The notes under the pieces were generated by a model. That model was given only the letters and a program-made list of their open reading frames with translations, made no database searches and was not told where the DNA came from. Below, piece after piece: positions 8,212 through 17,400 of a stretch of 64,000 nucleotides of DNA (positions within the stretch are counted from its first letter, which is position 1; every line of letters begins with the position of its first letter). The DNA comes from Rhizobium sp. N324. Its GTDB lineage: Bacteria > Pseudomonadota > Alphaproteobacteria > Rhizobiales > Rhizobiaceae. The stretch is from positions 2,483,001 through 2,547,000 of the forward strand of contig NZ_CP013630.1 of the NCBI RefSeq assembly GCF_001664485.1, given 5' to 3'. The translations under genes and the position numbers were made by a program.

Positions 8212-9077
8212 GTCGGCCGCTTCCTCTCGAATTCCTGGCGCGCATTCAGCATAGCATCGGCAATATCCAGCGCATCCCTGTTGATTGCGACATTATGCAC
8301 CCGGAAAATCGCAGCCCCCTGAACCCTGAGCAAGGCGCTGGTGACGGCCGTTGCCGCATCCCTGTCTGCCGCCTCACGCCCGGTCACCGCGCCGAGGAAG
8401 CGTTTGCGCGAGGTCCCCGCAAGCAGCGGCAGGCCGAAGCGGGAAAGTTCGGAAAACCGCGCCATCAGTTCGAGGTTCTCCTCTGCCGTCTCCTTGGCGA
8501 AGCCGAAGCCGGGATCGAGCACGATGCGGTCGCTGTTGACGCCGGCTGCCTGGGCGATCTCAAGCGACCGCTTCAGAAAATGCACCTGGTCGGCAATCAC
8601 GTCGGGAAGCTTCGCCCTGTCGCGGCCGGTATGCATGATGCAGAGCCCGGCCCCGGTCGCCGCCGCGATGTCGGCGATATCCGGCTCCCTCTGCAGCCCA
8701 AAGACGTCGTTGACGATGTGGGCGCCGGCGCTGACCGCAAGCCGCGCCGTCTCGGCGCGATAGGTGTCGATTGAAATCAGCGCCTGGGTACGCCCGCGCA
8801 GCGCCTCGATGACCGGCAGCACACGCGCCTGCTCCTCGGAAGGGCTGACGGCAGCGGCGTTCGGCCGGGTCGATTCGCCGCCGATATCGATAATCCCGGC
8901 CCCTTCGCTCACCGCCCGAAGCCCATGTTCGACCGCAGCATCGACGGTTTCGAAGCGTCCGCCGTCGGAAAAGGAGTCCGGCGTCACGTTGATGATCGCC
9001 ATGATGAGAGAACGACGGCCGAGTTCGATCTCCCGGCCATGGCCCACACGCCATAAACTGCCTTCGAACCCTGTCAC
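8208..9077 (-). CDS. folP: Dihydropteroate synthase
   Basis: 289 residues with GTG start at 9077 (VTGFEGSLW); the frame extends 29 codons further, but that part is not family-like. DHPS joins p-aminobenzoate to the pterin pyrophosphate made by FolK and is the sulfonamide target. Motifs: NVTPDSFSDGG, DIGGESTRPNA, DPGFGFAKE and GTSRKRFLG. It is the first gene of folP-folB-folK. The start lies about 100 bases from the divergent DUF922 gene, so the promoters are in that gap. Confidence 0.95.
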   Translation of the reverse strand: MTGFEGSLWRVGHGREIELGRRSLIMAIINVTPDSFSDGGRFETVDAAVEHGLRAVSEGAGIIDIGGESTRPNAAAVSPSEEQARVLPVIEALRGRTQALISIDTYRAETARLAVSAGAHIVNDVFGLQREPDIADIAAATGAGLCIMHTGRDRAKLPDVIADQVHFLKRSLEIAQAAGVNSDRIVLDPGFGFAKETAEENLELMARFSELSRFGLPLLAGTSRKRFLGAVTGREAADRDAATAVTSALLRVQGAAIFRVHNVAINRDALDIADAMLNARQEFERKRPT

Positions 9078-9178
9078 CAGACTTATCCCATCGATCGCGA
9101 AAAAAGCGCCATCCGATATTGCGCTTGCGGTGGCTATGCCCCAAGCTCCGGTCGATTTCAACACGGGTTGCGTACAGA

Positions 9179-9805
9179 ATGCCGCTTGCAGTGCGTTATA
9201 TGGTCCTTCCTATCGCCTTTTCCATTGCTCTTTCCGTCTGCAGCCCAGTGCAAGCAGAAGTGATTGCATCGAAAAGCTATTCCTATTTCGACATTCGCGG
9301 CAAAACCGCGGATGAGCTCGACCGCGAACTCAGCCGGCGCGGGCCGACGTCGAGCGGTTCCTCGGCGCGCCACCCCGGCGCAACGAAGATCCGCTTCGGC
9401 GGTGAAGCCACCTATATCCAGGATAATGGCCGCTGCCGCGTCGGCAACGTCAAGGTCACGGTCCACACCCAGATCATCCTGCCGCGCTGGAACAGCCGCA
9501 AGGGCGCCAGCAAGGAGCTGTCGATGATCTGGGACGCCCTGTCGAGCGATATCAAGCGTCACGAGGAGCGCCATGCCGAAATCGCCCGCGATCAGGCCCG
9601 CGCCATGGAACGCGCCATCCGCGCCCTGCCGCAGCAGCGCGGCTGCGAAGCCATGCAGGAACTCGTCTCGGGCGAATCAGCTCGCGGTATAGAGGAGCAC
9701 GATCGGCAGCAGGCGCGATTCGACCGGGTCGAGGCGGTCAATTTCCAGAAGCGCATGTTGAGATTGCTGAACAATCGAATCAATGGCCGAGCCGGCGCAA
9801 AATAA
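9179..9805 (+). CDS. DUF922 family secreted putative zinc protease
   Basis: 208 residues. The N-terminus up to PVQA is a signal peptide. The mature protein begins EVIASKSYSYFDIRG and contains HEERH at residues 128-132, an HExxH zinc-protease-like motif characteristic of DUF922, within a helix (IKRHEERHAEIARDQA). A cysteine in GRCRVG and another in QRGCEA may pair. Function is not established for the family; a periplasmic metalloprotease role is inference. ATG 9179 was chosen because it gives a normal signal peptide; a second ATG seven codons later is possible. Confidence 0.75.
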   Translation: MPLAVRYMVLPIAFSIALSVCSPVQAEVIASKSYSYFDIRGKTADELDRELSRRGPTSSGSSARHPGATKIRFGGEATYIQDNGRCRVGNVKVTVHTQIILPRWNSRKGASKELSMIWDALSSDIKRHEERHAEIARDQARAMERAIRALPQQRGCEAMQELVSGESARGIEEHDRQQARFDRVEAVNFQKRMLRLLNNRINGRAGAK

Positions 9806-9939
9806 GGCTTTTTCAGTCTGGTTGCGAGCGGAAAACCTTAGCTGCACAACGAAACCTGTGCGAAACTTGCCGCCTCCCCAGTGATTTAATGGTCATTTTT
9901 CATCCTGGCAGACTCAACCGGAACGCGTTAATATGAACA

Positions 9940-10081
9940 CATTCGAAAGTGCAGCTACGGCATCTGCCCTTTCATCGCTGGGTTCTCCTGGCGCGTTCCG
10001 AAGCCGCGGATGTTCCTCCCTCATCCGTAGGTAATGCGCCCGCCTCGCCTCGCTCGCACCAGCGCGCGAGGCGTCTTTTTT
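9940..10081 (+). ncRNA. Candidate trans-acting sRNA with anti-Shine-Dalgarno loop
   Basis: A sigma70-type promoter is visible: CTGGCA at 9905-9910, 17 bases, then TTAATA at 9928-9933, predicting a start near 9940. The transcript folds into a 5' hairpin (GAAAGTGCAG 9945-9954 with CTGCCCTTTC 9964-9973, one mismatch). A second perfect hairpin (CGGATG 10007-10012 / CATCCG 10022-10027) exposes the loop TTCCTCCCT. A GC-rich terminator follows (CGCCTCGC 10041-10048 / GCGAGGCG 10066-10073, then T-rich). The CCUCCC loop is complementary to Shine-Dalgarno sequences, as in the Rhizobiales alpha-r14/alpha-r15 class of sRNAs; the exact family is from memory and not checked. Confidence 0.7.
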
Positions 10082-10117
10082 CTGGATCGTATACTGGCGA
10101 AGGTGAAGCGCAGGCGC

Positions 10118-10438
10118 TTAAGCCTGGCGCTCCGGCACGTGCACCACGAGGCCGTCATAGGCAGCCTTCATGCGGATCTGACAGGACAGCCGCGAGGTCG
10201 GGCGCACATCGAAGGCGAAGTCGAGCATATCCTCTTCCATCGCTTCCGGCTGGCCGACCTGCTCGGTCCAGGCCTCGTCGACATAGACATGACAGGTCGC
10301 GCAGGCGCAGGCGCCGCCGCATTCGGCCTCGATGCCGGGCACCGAATTGCGCACGGCATTCTCCATGACGGTGGAGCCTTGGTCGACGTCGAGGTCGAAG
10401 TGCGTGCCGTCGAAGGCGACGATGGTAAGTTTGGGCAT
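10118..10438 (-). CDS. 2Fe-2S ferredoxin (adrenodoxin type)
   Basis: 106 residues. The cluster ligands are C40, C46 and C49 (C-x5-C-x2-C in [11 protein letters not shown]) plus C86 in RLSCQI, the adrenodoxin/Isc-type arrangement. The short HVYVDEAW segment after the third cysteine is typical. It would carry single electrons to a cytochrome P450, an Fe-S assembly step or a similar partner. It is not in an isc operon here, so the partner is unknown. The terminator of the preceding sRNA lies just beyond its 3' end. Confidence 0.92.
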   Translation of the reverse strand: MPKLTIVAFDGTHFDLDVDQGSTVMENAVRNSVPGIEAECGGACACATCHVYVDEAWTEQVGQPEAMEEDMLDFAFDVRPTSRLSCQIRMKAAYDGLVVHVPERQA

Positions 10439-10639
10439 CAGGACTATTTCCGGTCTTCAAATGATGGGCGGATTTTCTTCCGACAATTCGACGCTTCAGT
10501 CAACATCGGGAAAGTCGCCCTAACCTCGCAGATCGGGCCGTCACCCGCCGTCTTCAAAGCGTCATGGAAGACGTCGCAAAAAGACCCGCGGTTCCGCAAT
10601 GGAACAACGGGCCTCATTTGGACGCATCTAGAACAGGGA

Positions 10640-11023
10640 TCAGCCGCGGCAGAGCTTCAGGATGAAATTCTCGGCGTCGATGACGGCGGCACCGAGCGCA
10701 GCCGTCGCACCGGCGTCACCGCCGGTTTCCTCGACGGCTTCGGCCGTCTGCGACACGCGGAACGCGCCGACCGAGCTTGCCGCGCCCTTCAGGCGGTGCG
10801 CCGCCGCGCCGACCCGGATGGTTTCGCCGCTCGCAATATCCTGCAGACATGCGCGAGCCTGGCGTGCAAACATCTGAAGGACTTCAATTTCCAGCGACTT
10901 GTCGCCCATCGTCTGCTTGGCGAGATGGACGAGATCGATCGGCCGGACCTTCGAGGGACAGGGTCCCTTTGCATTATCCGGCGCCTCGAATACGATGTTC
11001 AATGCTGCCATCTGAGCTGCCAT
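10640..11023 (-). CDS. Histidine phosphotransfer (HPt) domain protein
   Basis: 127 residues with ATG 11023 eight bases after GGAG. The phosphoacceptor motif is AAHRLKGAASSVGA with His76 in a helical bundle. The N-terminal ~25 residues are extra. Such proteins relay phosphate between hybrid kinases and response regulators; no kinase or receiver gene lies beside it. It is transcribed divergently from the GPR-like gene, and the shared intergenic region carries CtrA-like boxes, which suggests a cell-cycle connection. That link is inference. Confidence 0.85.
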   Translation of the reverse strand: MAAQMAALNIVFEAPDNAKGPCPSKVRPIDLVHLAKQTMGDKSLEIEVLQMFARQARACLQDIASGETIRVGAAAHRLKGAASSVGAFRVSQTAEAVEETGGDAGATAALGAAVIDAENFILKLCRG

Positions 11024-11487
11024 TGCCAATTCTCCCGTCTCGTGTCGTGCGCTGTTGCAACAGTTCTGCGTCAGGAGGGTGGCCATCGCGTTAAATTCCG
11101 GCACATCCGGGGCCGAAATCTCGCCATATGGTTAACGTCCGTTAAATATCCCTAAATTATTGGTTTTTAAGCGCTGCCGCGGATTCAAAGATGTTAACAA
11201 CGAGTTAACGAGCCTTGAATCTCAAGCCTTCATTAATTGTGTGAAGAGCCCAGATGTGTCACTACGATACTGGTGGAGCGGGTTTATGGTACGCGCCTTT
11301 GCCGAGCGAGTGGATAATGGTAGTGTTTTGATACCTTCCGTTTGAAAAAGCGGCTATCCACTCTGAAATGACATGCTTATCCGTCCGTCGTTGGGATGGA
11401 AGGCTGAAACGGCAAAGTTGTTCCCCGGGTGAGGCGGAAGCCCGGGATTGCGTTGCCGGACCGGCCGACAGTAACGAGGCATAACCA
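11024..11487. promoter_or_regulatory. Divergent regulatory region with CtrA-like boxes
   Basis: This gap lies between the HPt gene and the giant GPR-like gene. It contains TTAA-N7-TTAAC at 11194-11209, the full CtrA consensus of alphaproteobacteria, and a second pair TTAA-N6-TTAA at 11132-11145 with one base less spacing. The surroundings are AT-rich compared with the flanking genes. A GANTC methylation site (GATTC) at about 11182 lies just before the full box. The giant gene has GAGG eight bases before its ATG. CtrA control of either gene is inference. Confidence 0.6.
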
Positions 11488-14400
11488 ATGGCGAACAACA
11501 AATATAACGAGTCGATTGAGGACAAGGCGTTCAAGGCATTGGACGAGGCGCTCCAGATCGACTTCGGCAAAGATAACGTGCCGTCTCGCCGCGGCGACGC
11601 GCCTGAGGCCCCGGAGGCTAATGTGTCTGATCCAGTGAATGCGCGTAACCAGCAGGCCCAGGAAGAAGCGCAGCGCCGCAACCGTCGCGGCGCCGGGGCT
11701 GAGCAGGCTTCGAGAGGGCCGGCTTTCACGCCCGCCAATGATGCCAGCCGCAACACGCCCGCCTCGATCCTGAAATCCTTTGACGGCGCCTCCAGCCGGT
11801 CGGCGATGCGCACCGCAACGCTGTTCTCAGTGCTCTGGGTCATGGGCGGCCTCGGCCTGATGTCGCTGCTGTATGCGCCGCAGATCTGGCAGATCCGCTC
11901 GCTCGCCGATCTTGTCGCCCTGCCCGGCGTCATTGCCGGCCTCGTCGGCATCATCATTCCGGTGATGATGTTCTATGCTTTCGCCATCATGATCGCCCGC
12001 GCCCAGGACATGCGCAACGCCGCCCGTTCCATGGCGGAGGTCGCATTGCGCCTGGCGGAGCCGGAAACCATCGCCTCAGAGCGCATCATGACCGTCGGCC
12101 AGGCCGTGCGCCGTGAGGTCTCGGCCATGAACGAAGGCATCGAGCGCACCATCGCGCGTGCGTCCGAGCTCGAAACGCTCGTCCATTCCGAAGTCAATGC
12201 ACTGGAACGCTCCTATGCCGATAACGAGTTGCGCGTCCGTGGTCTCGTCCACGAACTCGGCTCCGAGCGCGAGGCGATCGTCAACCATGCAGACCGCATC
12301 CGCACCTCGATCGGCAGCGTCCACGACCAGTTGAAGGAAGAACTGTCGCTTGCGACCGAAGAGATCGCAGTGCGGCTTTCCACATCTGGCGAAGCCTTTG
12401 CCTCGCTGATCGATACGCGCGCCGCCACGATTTTGGAAAAATCCGACAACGCCCTTCAGTCGATCGGCAGCCTGCTCGCCGCCAAGACCGACAGCCTGTT
12501 GCAGACGTTGAACGCATCGGGCTTCGCGCTCGCCACCGAATTCGACAACCGCCTCGAAGCGCTCTCCGTCAACCTCAATGATCATGGCGAAAAACTGCTC
12601 AGCCAGTTCGAGACGCGCGCCTCGACCATGGACAGCAGCACCGAGAAGCTGAATGCCGCGCTGCACGAGCGCACGCAGCAGCTCAGCGAAATCCTGATCG
12701 CCCGCACCCGCGAGATCAATGAGAGCCTGACATCAGGCGAACGCACCATCGGCGGTACGCTCGACGATGTGCTGTCGAAGCTGAACAGCGCCCTCGATGA
12801 GAAGGGCGCAAGCTTCCGCCAGAGCCTGCAGAGCTCGGCTGACGACGCCGTCATGGATCTCGACGTCCGCTCCGGCTTCTTCGAAGAGCGGCTGCAGACG
12901 ACCGTTGCCCAGTTGTCGACCGCCTTCGACGAACGCGTCGCCGAATTCACCAGCGCCTTCGACAAACGTACCGGCTCGCTTGACACCAAGCTGATGGAGA
13001 GCCTCGCCCGCATCAACGAGACGCTGACCGGCGGCTCGGAGTCGATCGACGGTATCCTGAGTTCCAGCATCGACCGGCTCGGCTCGTCGATGACCGATCA
13101 GTCGCTGGCGCTCGCCACCGCGCTCGCCACCGGCCATGAAATGCTGGAAAGCGCGCTCGGCACCCGGGCGGACGAAATCACCACGGCGCTCAGCAGCCGC
13201 ACCGGCGAACTGACTTCGGCGCTGCAGAGCGCTACTTCGGACATCGCGCTGACGCTTGCATCCGGCACTTCCGAGCTGCAGAACAATCTGCAGACGCGCT
13301 CGGCCGAATTGCGCGACACGCTGCGCACCACCACCACCGATCTGACAACCGCCGTTGCCGAAGGCACCGAGCGGGTCACGTCTGCCTTCGGCGGTCGCGC
13401 CGAGGAACTGAGCGGCGTGCTTTCGGCGCGTGCGGCAGAAATCAGCGAGGCGGTCGGCACGGCCCACAGCCGTATCGACAGCGTCATGGCAGAGCGCGGC
13501 GGCGCGCTCGTCGAGGCGCTCACCGCCCATCACGGTCGCTTCGAGGAAGCGCTGACATCACGCTCCGATGCCATCATCAACGCCGTGTCCGGCACGCACG
13601 ACCGCCTGGCCGAAACGCTCGACGAAAAGGCCATGGCGCTCGCCATTTCGCTCAACGAAAACCAGGCCCGCATCGAAAATACGCTCGAGACCCGCTCCGC
13701 GGCCCTGCTAAACGCCGTCTCCGGTACCCATGACCGCCTGTCCGAAACACTGGACAGCAAGGCGGCCGCCCTGACCACCTCGCTCGACGAGCGCCATGCC
13801 CGCATCGAGGACGCGCTGGGAGTGCGTGCCGAGGCGCTGCTGAACACCGTATCCGGCACACGCGACCGTCTTGCCGAGACGCTCGACGAAAAGACGGCGG
13901 CCTTCGCCATCTCCTTGAACGAGAGCCAGGCGCGCATCGAAGACACGCTCCAGACCCGCTCGGCGGCTCTGCTGAACGCGGTCTCCGGCACCCACGACCG
14001 CCTGTCCGAGACTCTGGAAGGCAAAGTGGCAGCTTTTGCAACCTCGCTGAGCGAAGGCCAGGCCCGCATCGACGAGACGCTCGAAACCCGCTCCGCCGCT
14101 CTGCTGAACGCCGTCTCCGGCACGCATGACCGGCTGTCCGAGACACTGGACGACAAGGCGATGGCGCTCGCCATTTCGCTGAACGAAACCCAGACGCGCA
14201 TCGAGGATACGCTGGAGACCGGCTCCGCAGCCCTGTTGAATGCCGTCTCCGGCACCTATGAGCGCTTGTCCGAAACGCTGGACGAGAAGGCGATGACGCT
14301 CGCCATCTCGCTGAATGAGAGCCAGTCGCGGATCGAAGACACGCTGGAAGCGCGCTCGGAAGCGTTCCTCAAGACCGTGTCCGGCACGCATGACCGTCTT

Positions 14401-17400
14401 TCGGAAACGCTCGACGAAAAGTCGGCAGCCATCGCCGCCTCCCTGGACGAGGGTCGGAGCCGCCTGCAGGACACCCTGGAGAGCCGCTCGGAATCCATCC
14501 TCAGTGCGGTCTCCGCCACCCACGACCGCCTGTCCGAGACGCTGGACGACCGGGCGATGGCGCTTGCCATTTCGCTGAACGAGAGCCAGAGCCGTCTCGA
14601 AGAGACGCTGACATCAGGCGCCGAAGCGATCACCAACGCGGTCTCCGGCACGCATGACGGCCTGAACGGTGTGCTCGACCGCAACGCTGCGGCCATTGCC
14701 ACCTCGCTGAACGAAGGCCAGATCCGCCTCGAGGAAGCCTTGGTGCACCGCACCGCTGCGATCATCGGCGCCGTGACGGCAACGCACGATCGGCTCACCG
14801 ACACGCTCGACGAAAAGACCATGGCGCTCGCCATTTCGCTCGACGACAACCAGAGCCGCTTCGACAGCGTGCTCGAAGCGCGCAGCAATGCCATCATGGA
14901 GGCCGTCTCCGGCGCCGAGTCGCGCGTCGCCGGCGCCTTCACCGACAAGACCGATGCCATCCGCGCCGCCTACACCGACAATCAGCAGCGGCTCGAAAAT
15001 GCGCTTTCCGAACATAGTGCCGCCCTTTCCGGCGTTCTCGATGCCGGCGGCGCCCGCTTCGAGGATCTCGTCGGCGGTCTCACCGGCCGCATCGAAGGCC
15101 GTCTGACCGATGCCCATGTTCGGCTCGGAGGCCTCGCCGACGAGGCCGCGGCACGCATCGAAGGCGGGCTCACCTCTGCCCATGAGCGCATCCGCACGAC
15201 GCTTGAGGATCGCGCCAACGCCATCGACCTGTCGCTGAACCAGGCGCATGCGCTGATCAATGATACGCTGACCGAACACGCGACCAGCATCGGCACCTCG
15301 GTGGCGACCAGCGTCAGCATGCTCGAAATGTCGCTGGAGGATCGTGAAGCCGCGATCCGCCAGGCGATCGATGCCAGCGCCCAGACGTTGGAAGACCGCA
15401 TGCATGCCGGCGCCGGCCAGATCGCCGGCCGCTTCCAGGAGGCGGCAAATGCGATTTCCAGTTCCACCCAGAATTTCTCCGCCCAACTCGATCAGTCTGT
15501 GGAAAGCCTGACGGGCCGTTTTGAAGAAACCGGATCGCGTGTCGAAGCCGGTCTTGCGGCGATCGAAACGCGCATCCGCGACGGCGTCGGCGGCGTTGCC
15601 GAAAAGGTCGAAGCCGCCAGCGGCCAGCTCTCCGGCGTGCTTGCCGACGGCATCTCCCGTTTCGGCGCGCTCAGTGACGACGCTAACAGGCGCATCTCGT
15701 CGACGCTGGAAGGCAGTGCCGCAAACCTCACGCAGGCCATCGACAGCCGCACCGCTCATCTGGCCGAGACGCTCGATAGCCGCGCCACCAGCCTGACGGG
15801 CGCTATCGAAGGCCGCACGGCAAACCTTGGCGAAACCCTCGACCGCGGCAATGAACGCATCGAGGAACGTCTCGCCACCATGGACCGTGCGTTGACCGTC
15901 GGGCTCGAGGCCGTCAACCGCACCATCGAAGGCAAGGCCGCCGGCCTCGCCTCGACGCTGCGCAGCGCGGTTGCCGAAGCGGCTCAGGGAATGGAAGGCG
16001 AAGCGACGAGAACCACCGAGCTGCTCGGCAAAACCGGCCAGCAATTCGCCGTCGATCTCAATGCCAAGAGCGATGAATTCACCCGCACCATGGATGAGCG
16101 CTCGTCGCAGATCGTCACCCGCGTCACTGAGGCCCAGAGCAGGCTCGCAAGCCAGGCCGCCGCCGTCGCCCAGACCTTCTCGGAAGCCGGCAACGCCATC
16201 GTCAACAAGGTCGCTGAGGCCGAGACCATCGTCGGCACGCAGGTCAATGCCATCTCCAAGGCGCTGTCGGATGCCGGCCAGTCTCTGGAGACGCGCGGCG
16301 ATGCCATCCGCTCGACGCTGTCGGGAGCCGGCAGCGAGATTTCTGCCACGATGGCGGATGTCGACCGGGCGCTCGAGGCCCGCGGCAGCGCTATCCGCTC
16401 CAATCTCGAAGAACGCGCCCGCGAGATCGATACGACCTTCTCCGAGATCGACCGGGCACTCGAAGCGCGCGGCAATTCGATCCGCGCGACGCTCGACGAA
16501 CGCACCCGCGACCTCAACTCGATGCTGGCAGGCCGTTCGGTCGAATTGACGCGCATCCTCGACGAAACCGCCCGTCCGATCATCGACCGCTATACCGATG
16601 CCGGCGAGCAGGCCGCCGCCCGCATCACCGCCGCCGCCAACCTCAGCGCCGATCGTCTGCGCGCCGAAAACGAAGCGCTCGCCAGCGCCGTTGCCGCCCG
16701 CACCGAGAATGTCGCCAATGCCGTCAGCGCCATCGAAAACAGCCTGGTCGGCAACGTCAACGGCCTCGTCGAGCGTATGTCGGAAAGCAGTGCGGCGATG
16801 GCGATGATGATGAACCGCGCCGCAGAGCAGTTGTCCAGTGTCGACAGCCGTCTCGGCGAGACCACGACGCGCTTTGCCGACTCCACGACCAAGGCTGCCG
16901 AGATGGTCAACGCCTCGACCCGGCTTCTCGAAGGCAAGGTCGACCGTCTTTCCGACATTTCGGGCCAGACGCTGTCGCAGGTCGGCGGCATCATCGGCCG
17001 CTTCGACGAACACTCCAAGGTCCTGACCCAGGCCTCGCAGCTTCTCGGCGCCGCCCAGTCCAACCTCGCCTCGACGCTCGAAGAGCGCGAAGGCGCGCTG
17101 CAAGCGCTCTCCGTCAGCCTGGTCCAGCGATCCGACGAGATCGAAAAGACCATGCGCGGCCTCGGCGGCATGATCGAAACGGTGTTCGAGCGGGCGGAGC
17201 AGCGCTCCAACCAGGTCACCGGCAATCTGCGCCAGGGCGTGCAATCCTCTTTCGCCGATATCGGCCGCATTCTCAGCGAAACCGAGAAGCGCGCCCAGGA
17301 AGCGGCCGAGACGATGCGCGAGGCGATCACCCGCGCCGGCGACGAGGCCAATACGACGATCGACGGCACCTTCGCCAATGTCGAGCGTCGCTCCGGCGAT

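Noticed and set aside
9933..10034. 33-codon frame MNTFESAATASALSSLGSPG and onward in the DUF922-ferredoxin gap
   Set aside because: Its ATG lies inside the predicted -10 of the sRNA promoter, the sequence is better explained by RNA hairpins, and the peptide has no family.
11132..11145. Second full CtrA box (TTAA-N6-TTAA)
   Set aside because: The spacer is one base short of the N7 consensus, so it is listed only as a related element and not as a separate binding site.
13561..15012. CRISPR array
   Set aside because: The 132-base tandem units are in-frame coding repeats with no spacers and no cas genes.
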